Notes under the pieces: generated by a model
The model's input: only the letters and a program-made list of their open reading frames with translations
What the model was told of the DNA's origin: nothing
Database searches by the model: none
Made by a program: the position numbers and the translations under genes
Shown here: positions 7,168 through 10,905 of the stretch, in pieces
Layout: each line of letters starts with the position of its first letter
Position numbering within the stretch: position 1 is the first letter of the stretch
Source of the DNA: JAWXCH01 sp034440595
GTDB taxonomy: Bacteria; Planctomycetota; Planctomycetia; Pirellulales; JALHPA01
DNA: 10,905 bases
Assembly: GCA_034440595.1 (NCBI GenBank)
Contig: JAWXCH010000338.1
Location: 1 to 10,905 of the forward strand
Direction of reading: 5' to 3'

Positions 7168-8144
7168 ATTCATCTGAAAAATGTCGTGTACGCATCGTCG
7201 CTGCCGGTCTCTCGCCAGCCTGGCAGCAAATTCTGCAATTCGATAACCTCCGACCGGGCGAAGTCAACCGCGCTGTCGAGTCGCACTGGTGCGGTTCTGG
7301 CAAAGTTTTGAACGTTGGTACCGCACTGTCGACTTTACGCCAGACGCTGCCTGCAGACGGAAACCTTGCGGTGGAGTGCCGCACAATTGCGCCACTTGGT
7401 GGTGCGCAGGTCGCGTCGATTAAACAGGATTTGCAGTCCATCGGCGTGGAGGGGCGCTGGATAACGACGAAATCAACGACTCGCGTGTGTACTACGCTAC
7501 TAGATCGCTCCAGCGGCATGACGACTGAATTGGTCGAGAACGCTCGCGCGCTGGAGGGGGCGGAATTGCAGGAGTTCATGCGCGCTTGGATCGACGAAAC
7601 GGCGCAGGCCGATGTCGTGGTCCTGACCGGCAGCCTGCCTCCTGGGACGCCATCCACAACCTACGAGGAGATGCTCAAGCAAACCTCAGCCGCAGCAGTG
7701 TTGGACTGTCGCGGGGAGGAACTTCTTTCCGCGCTCTCCTGCAAACCGCTGGTGGTGAAACCAAATCGCGAAGAGTTGGCTGCCACGATAGGACTTCCCA
7801 CTACAACCACTGCCGAGACTTTTGCGGCCATGCAGGAGCTAAATCAGCGCGGCGTTGCCTGGGTTGTGGTCTCCAGTGGGCCTGATGCAGTGCTGGTCTC
7901 ACATGCTGACGGCAGATATATACTTAAGCCGCCGCATGTGCAGAATGTCGTGAATCCGATCGGCAGCGGCGATTGTCTGGCAGCCGGAATTGCGTTTGGC
8001 ATAGCCATCGGTCAAGTACCGCTGGCCGCCATTCGATTAGGAATTGCAGCAGCAGTTTCCAATGTAAGCCATTTACTACCGGCGCGATTCGATGTTACTC
8101 AACTTGCCGAAATCGCAGATAGCATTGCCGTAGAGATCGACTAG
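7164..8144 (+). CDS. PfkB-family kinase, 1-phosphofructokinase / tagatose-6-phosphate kinase type
   Basis: A cytoplasmic ribokinase-fold kinase expected to transfer the ATP gamma-phosphate to a sugar or sugar phosphate. It has 326 residues, typical of the LacC/FruK group. Visible motifs are the N-terminal substrate-binding glycine segment GSGKVLNVGTAL (canonically GGKGxNVA), LTGSLPPGTPSTTY in mid-protein, KPNREEL in the nucleotide-binding half, SSGPDAVLV, and the anion-hole/catalytic motif NPIGSGD at 264-270 with catalytic Asp270. The glycine motif reads GSGD rather than the commoner GAGD, which is tolerated in the family. It starts with GTG at 7164; the dehydrogenase TGA occupies 7165-7167, a GTGA overlap typical of translational coupling. 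Substrate is undetermined: fructose-1-P, tagatose-6-P and other ketose or polyol phosphates are all possible. It is convergent with the next gene. Confidence 0.9.
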   Translation: MNSSEKCRVRIVAAGLSPAWQQILQFDNLRPGEVNRAVESHWCGSGKVLNVGTALSTLRQTLPADGNLAVECRTIAPLGGAQVASIKQDLQSIGVEGRWITTKSTTRVCTTLLDRSSGMTTELVENARALEGAELQEFMRAWIDETAQADVVVLTGSLPPGTPSTTYEEMLKQTSAAAVLDCRGEELLSALSCKPLVVKPNREELAATIGLPTTTTAETFAAMQELNQRGVAWVVVSSGPDAVLVSHADGRYILKPPHVQNVVNPIGSGDCLAAGIAFGIAIGQVPLAAIRLGIAAAVSNVSHLLPARFDVTQLAEIADSIAVEID

Positions 8145-8166
8145 CGCCTTCGATCGTTGAAAATAC

Positions 8167-8217
8167 CGTGTGCCACTGGCTCCAAAAGTGCTTTGCAATG
8201 TACGTGTGCCGCTGCCT
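8167..8217. repeat. Degenerate direct repeat CGTGTGCCRCTGSCT, two copies
   Basis: CGTGTGCCACTGGCT (8167-8181) and CGTGTGCCGCTGCCT (8203-8217) match at 13 of 15 positions, 36 bases apart, just downstream of the kinase stop codon. They share the GTGTGCC core. They lie in non-coding sequence between convergent genes and may be a relic of an intergenic repeat family. No function is evident. Confidence 0.4.
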
Positions 8218-8228
8218 TCAGCGAGTTG

Positions 8229-8280
8229 CCTTCACCTCTCCCGCTTGCGGGAGAGGTCGTCGCCCCAGCGACGGGTGAGG
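8229..8280. repeat. Compound palindrome between convergent genes
   Basis: ACCTCTCCCGC (8234-8244), loop TT, GCGGGAGAGGT (8247-8257) is a perfect 11-bp hairpin. It is followed immediately by CGTCGC (8258-8263), loop CCCA, GCGACG (8268-8273), a second 6-bp hairpin. CTTCACC (8230-8236) and GGTGAGG (8274-8280) could close an outer stem with one mismatch, although ACC is also used by the first hairpin. The CTCTCCCGC-GCGGGAGAG plus GGGTGAGGG pattern recurs between genes in many bacteria. No T-run follows on either strand, so it may be a repeat element or RNA-stabilising structure for both convergent transcripts rather than a classical intrinsic terminator. Confidence 0.55.
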
Positions 8281-8290
8281 GCCGGGCGAC

Positions 8291-9847
8291 TCAATTGCGA
8301 CTTTCTTTGTCGGGCAATGCATTTGTTAAATCCGCATCCAACCATTCCATCAACTTCAGAATGCGCCCCTCCGGCGAACTATCGTCTTTGTTCTTATCCA
8401 ACAACTTAACGGCCTCGACGCGATCAGCCTCCGGATCGACGAACAAAAACGAACCAAGTACCAACTTGCTCCCTGCATCACTATTCAAGCCGCGGCGTGC
8501 GAGCACCATCGCTAGCCCAGACGGAATCTCGCGAATTGCATAGCTCTGATTCTTACCCGGCGTACGAACCGTAAGCAGGTCTGTCCCTGTTTCAACCACC
8601 ATCACGCGACTGTCGCCCACTTTCAACTCGGTTCCGGTCTCCAAACCTTCAACTCCCTTTTGTACTGCGCTCCAAAACAACTCCACCTGCTGCAGCAACA
8701 ATTCCATGTCAGCAATCTGACCCTGTTGCCACGCCCCTTGGTAAATTTTCCGCGCAGTATCGATCTGCGATTTAGCTTCGCTCAACTTGCGTTGTGATAA
8801 ATCCTGCCGCACCGCACGAAGTGCGGTTTGCAATGCAGCCTCTTGCTGCAACTCAACATCGGTTGGCACAATCACGATCGGGATGGTTCTGGGCGGAATG
8901 AAGGCCTGCGAGGGAACTCGAAGCGGTCCAGCCGATGGTGGCGCAGCAACATTGCTACTGACTGAGCTAGATGTCGCGCCAGACTCTGTATCGTTCTTAA
9001 CTTCCTTCAACTCGCCTACAACAACTGCCCCCTCCAGTACTCCTTTACTGTCGACATTCTCAGTCGCTTTTGAGTTCCAACCAAGTGTCAATGCGACGAG
9101 AACTCCTACAATCACCCCCAGTAACAAAACTCCAGCGGCAACGAATAGCAGCATTCGCGATTTGCCAGCAGAGGCCGAATCATTTTGCGCACTGGCCGGA
9201 TTATCCTGTGTGGCCACAGCACCCCCGGGCTGCGGTTTCACGGCCGCAGGACGTATCGCACCGGCCGGTTTACCAGTTGCACGCGCGGCTCCAAAACCTC
9301 CTCCCCAATCAAAAGCGGGCTTGGCTTGTCTTTTCGATTTTAGCCTCTCTGCCTTAGGCCCTTCCAGTTGAGGCTTTTCCGGCTTCGACCGAACAGGAGC
9401 AGCCGGTGGCGTTTGCTCCATTTCTGGTGTCACAACAGGAACTTCACGGCGCGGCGGCGGCAGCAAATTCTTCCCTGGTGAGATAACCGCACGCGACTCT
9501 ACGATTGGAGAATTCGTGCTAGCGGCTTGCCTGACAGATGGTGTGGCGCTGGCCTGCTTCGCCGCGTCAGGAGAAGCGCGGCGCAATGTCTCATCGTACT
9601 GCAGCTTGTCGCTCGGATTGGTCAGTGTCTGCCGTGCCCGCGAGATATCCATCAATAACTGCTGCCAAGCCTTGAAATGGTCGCCGGGCGAAGCATTTGC
9701 CACGCGCGACCGCTGATGCTCGGCTGCGTCAAGGATTCGGTCTGTATCCCTTTCAAAACGAACCAGCCCAAGCAGTTCGTAGTGGTCCGGGGGCTGCGTG
9801 GAATTCAGTTCCAGCCAGTGGTAATATGGGTCAAACAGGTCCGACAA
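8291..9847 (-). CDS. Planctomycete J-domain-like, single-pass membrane protein of unknown function
   Basis: No biochemical role can be assigned. From the proposed start the protein has 518 residues. Residues about 5-11 (FDPYYHW) and 22-28 (HYELLGL), ending with a YDETL segment at 84-88, form the short J-like module found at the N-terminus of many planctomycete membrane proteins; the catalytic HPD of true DnaJ is not seen. Residues about 90-230 are a Pro/Lys/Ala-rich, probably disordered linker. One hydrophobic helix follows (about 232-255, FVAAGVLLLGVIVGVLVALT). Beyond it lie a polar Ser/Thr stretch, a helical Gln/Ala-rich region that may be coiled coil or TPR-like, and a small C-terminal domain (GTELKVGDSRVMVVE...LTVRTPGKNQSYAIREIPSGLAMVLA) that I recall from similar planctomycete proteins. 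The upstream TTG (9907) gives 20 extra residues without family character. TTG 9847 follows AGGAGG by six bases and yields MSDLFDPYYHWL. It is convergent with the kinase gene. Confidence 0.82.
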   Translation of the reverse strand: MSDLFDPYYHWLELNSTQPPDHYELLGLVRFERDTDRILDAAEHQRSRVANASPGDHFKAWQQLLMDISRARQTLTNPSDKLQYDETLRRASPDAAKQASATPSVRQAASTNSPIVESRAVISPGKNLLPPPRREVPVVTPEMEQTPPAAPVRSKPEKPQLEGPKAERLKSKRQAKPAFDWGGGFGAARATGKPAGAIRPAAVKPQPGGAVATQDNPASAQNDSASAGKSRMLLFVAAGVLLLGVIVGVLVALTLGWNSKATENVDSKGVLEGAVVVGELKEVKNDTESGATSSSVSSNVAAPPSAGPLRVPSQAFIPPRTIPIVIVPTDVELQQEAALQTALRAVRQDLSQRKLSEAKSQIDTARKIYQGAWQQGQIADMELLLQQVELFWSAVQKGVEGLETGTELKVGDSRVMVVETGTDLLTVRTPGKNQSYAIREIPSGLAMVLARRGLNSDAGSKLVLGSFLFVDPEADRVEAVKLLDKNKDDSSPEGRILKLMEWLDADLTNALPDKESRN

Positions 9848-9989
9848 CAGTCCCCTCCTCAGTTCCACGCTGTTCCAATTGCGACTCGCGTGTCTCGCTC
9901 GCCGCAACTACTATCATGGCCAGTGGATTCGGGTGCTGGCAAGATAAGAATTCGCAAAGTTCCAGCCTGCCGCGAACGTCCATCGCCAT
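9831..9989 (-). CDS. Possible small protein (52 aa) overlapping the start of the J-like gene
   Basis: A 52-codon frame runs from ATG 9989-9987 to TGA 9833-9831. AAGG (10000-9997) lies eight bases upstream, and a TGA immediately before the ATG excludes a longer form. The product starts MAMDVRGRLELCEFLSC, continues QHPNPLAMIVVAASE and ends in a polar tail (...GPV). The first 30 residues look protein-like: a helical LELCEFL segment with two cysteines, then a short hydrophobic IVVAA strand. Its end overlaps the proposed TTG start of the next gene by 17 bases and contains that gene's Shine-Dalgarno, an arrangement suited to translational coupling. I do not recognise the family. It could instead be a chance frame in the 5' leader, or a remnant of a larger gene. 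Confidence 0.42.
   Translation of the reverse strand: MAMDVRGRLELCEFLSCQHPNPLAMIVVAASETRESQLEQRGTEEGTVVGPV
9848..9860 (-). promoter_or_regulatory. Strong Shine-Dalgarno selecting a TTG start for the J-like gene
   Basis: On the minus strand GAGGAGGGGA (9860-9851) is followed by CTG and then TTG at 9847-9845. AGGAGG (9859-9854) lies six bases before the TTG, close to ideal. The GTG at 9868 has only a weak GGAAC upstream. The site sits inside the preceding small reading frame, suggesting coupled translation. Confidence 0.6.
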
Positions 9990-10288
9990 TCAATTCGCCT
10001 TAAATACTGCCCTACAATCTTCGACTTCGGCTCAAAAACCCACAGAACCAAGCCATTTTACCGTTCCCGTCGCCACCAGGGTTCCGGTCCGACCTTGCAA
10101 AATCGGACTGAACGAGTCTATTTTAACCTTTTCAGGGAACTATTGCCGACGCGTTCGCGTCTTTAATACTGGCGAGCAGGATCCATGCCAGGGGAGCAGC
10201 TATCATCGCGGGCTTCCTGAGCGGAAAGCCAAGAATTTCGACGTTATTACCACCGCCTGAATTGCCCGACAGAAAAGGCTATTGTCAT
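9990..10288. other. Divergent intergenic region upstream of the secreted-protein gene
   Basis: About 300 bases with no convincing gene; a plus-strand frame crossing it ends at 10260 without protein-like character. It holds an imperfect inverted repeat CGGTCCGA (10085-10092) / TCGGACTG (10103-10110) with a 10-base loop, and a short perfect palindrome GACGCG-TT-CGCGTC (10148-10161) followed by TTTAAT. On the minus strand TAAAAT (10060-10055) could be a -10 for the leftward genes but has only a poor -35. AAGG (10275-10278), ten bases before ATG 10289, is the likely ribosome binding site of the rightward gene. Confidence 0.55.
10095..10124 (+). promoter_or_regulatory. Candidate promoter for the rightward secreted-protein gene
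   Basis: TTGCAA (10095-10100) and TATTTT (10119-10124) are separated by 18 bases. The -35 lies in the loop of the 10085-10110 inverted repeat. The leader to ATG 10289 would be about 160 bases, which is long. Pattern only. Confidence 0.2.
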
Positions 10289-10905
10289 ATGAAATCGTTT
10301 CGATTGCTCGGAAAAGTCGCCTTGGTACTCGTCGGGCTTTCTGCGATAGCGGCGGCATTTTTTGCCGAAGCTACCACCCCGGCCAAGCTCAGCCGCGAGG
10401 CGCTGACCAAACTCGTTAACGACGGCAACTTCAAAGATGCCTACGAGGGCCTGCGCGTGCTGGCAGTGGATCCAAAGAGCGATCCGCTCCTGGTAGGACA
10501 GGACCTAAACATGGCCGTTAGCTGTCTGGAAAACCTCGGCCGGGTTGACGAAATCGACGAATTGCGCGAGTCCATTATTGCGGCGCATCCAAAAAACTGG
10601 CGGTTGCTGCTAGCGGCCGCAAATAGCTATTCCAATCATCAAGGCTATGGCTCCATTGTTGCCGGTAAATTCTATCGCGGGCCACACCGCGCCGGCGGAA
10701 AATACGTCAGTAGCCTGGAGCGGGATCGAGCCCGTGCATTGCAATTGATGGTTCAGGCGATGCCATTGGTGGACAAGGAACCAAAAAAGAATGAGGCCGC
10801 TGAATTCTACTTTTCCCTAGCGCGAATTTTGATGGCCAATCGCGAACATTTTGAAGCGTGGCGGCTGCAGACCCTGACCGACCTGACTACGCTGCCGGAC
10901 TACGA
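10289..10905 (+). CDS. N-terminus of a secreted protein, probably a planctomycete alpha-2-macroglobulin-like protein (runs off right edge)
   Basis: 205 codons are visible and the frame is open to the end of the window. The first residues form a signal peptide: basic start (MKSFRLLGK), a hydrophobic core at about 10-25 (VALVLVGLSAIAAAFF) and a likely cleavage near AFFA/EA (26-28). The export target is therefore the periplasm or envelope. Residues about 33-115 are helical and TPR-like (NDGNFKDAYEGLRVLAVDP; HPKNWRLLLAAANSY). Residues about 125-205 (AGKFYRGPHRAGGKYV, ERDRARALQLMVQAMPLV, the EAWRLQTLTDLTTLPDY region) match, from memory, the N-terminal leader of very large planctomycete proteins with alpha-2-macroglobulin domains. 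Those proteins trap or inhibit proteases in other systems. The macroglobulin and thioester domains would lie beyond the window, so the identity is an inference. ATG 10289 is supported by the signal peptide starting directly there. Confidence 0.65.
   Translation, partial: MKSFRLLGKVALVLVGLSAIAAAFFAEATTPAKLSREALTKLVNDGNFKDAYEGLRVLAVDPKSDPLLVGQDLNMAVSCLENLGRVDEIDELRESIIAAHPKNWRLLLAAANSYSNHQGYGSIVAGKFYRGPHRAGGKYVSSLERDRARALQLMVQAMPLVDKEPKKNEAAEFYFSLARILMANREHFEAWRLQTLTDLTTLPDY

Noticed and set aside
6986..7657. Minus-strand frame of 223 codons across the dehydrogenase-kinase junction
   Set aside because: It lies opposite two well-supported coupled genes, has Arg/Ser/Cys-rich composition typical of an antisense frame, and no domain.
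8234..8257. Intrinsic terminator shared by the convergent genes
   Set aside because: The stem is strong but no T-run follows on either strand, so it was called a palindromic repeat; a role at transcript ends remains possible.
8787..9371. Plus-strand 194-codon frame opposite the J-like gene
   Set aside because: The opposite strand carries a coherent module, linker, membrane helix and C-terminal domain. This frame is the low-complexity antisense of the Pro/Ala-rich linker.
10040..10115. Possible tRNA-like sequence (GGTTC near paired stems)
   Set aside because: No acceptor stem, anticodon arm or T-arm arrangement could be assembled around it; only one imperfect hairpin exists.
9697..10260. Plus-strand 187-codon frame running into the intergenic region
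   Set aside because: It is largely antisense to the J-like gene start and the small upstream frame, has no domain or good ribosome binding site, and ends before the signal-peptide gene.

Overview
The window looks like chromosomal DNA of a planctomycete (PVC superphylum). Three independent signs point there. First, a UvrA made of two full UvrA units in one reading frame. Second, a membrane-anchored protein opening with the FDPYYHWL / HYELLGL J-domain-like module typical of Planctomycetota. Third, the N-terminus of a secreted protein resembling the start of planctomycete alpha-2-macroglobulin proteins. No rRNA, tRNA, insertion sequence, CRISPR array or phage gene was seen.

Layout. Positions 5673 down to 1 (minus strand) hold a single open frame of at least 1891 codons encoding a tandem-duplicated UvrA, the damage-recognition ATPase of nucleotide excision repair; its C-terminal part lies beyond the left edge. 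A divergent intergenic region (5674-5970) carries a candidate uvrA promoter and one REP-like palindrome. Positions 5971-8144 (plus strand) hold a translationally coupled two-gene operon: an iron-type (group III) alcohol dehydrogenase, then a PfkB-family sugar(-phosphate) kinase of the 1-phosphofructokinase/tagatose-6-phosphate kinase type. The convergent gap 8145-8290 holds a degenerate GTGTGCC direct repeat and a compound palindrome. Positions 8291-9847 (minus strand) hold the J-like, single-pass membrane protein. It is probably preceded by a 52-codon reading frame (9831-9989) overlapping its start. A divergent region follows, and at 10289 (plus strand) a secreted protein begins and runs off the right edge.

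Functional picture. The uvrA gene is repair housekeeping and appears unrelated to its neighbours. The dehydrogenase and kinase overlap by four bases (GTGA) and are probably co-expressed for one small sugar or polyol conversion, but the substrate cannot be read from sequence. The right-hand genes are envelope-directed proteins of a planctomycete type. The most notable items are the double UvrA with a charged insert in only one copy, the Gln substitution at a metal-ligand position of the dehydrogenase, the unannotated small frame upstream of the J-like gene, and two classes of palindromic intergenic repeat. I see no clear evidence of a wholly new multi-gene system.
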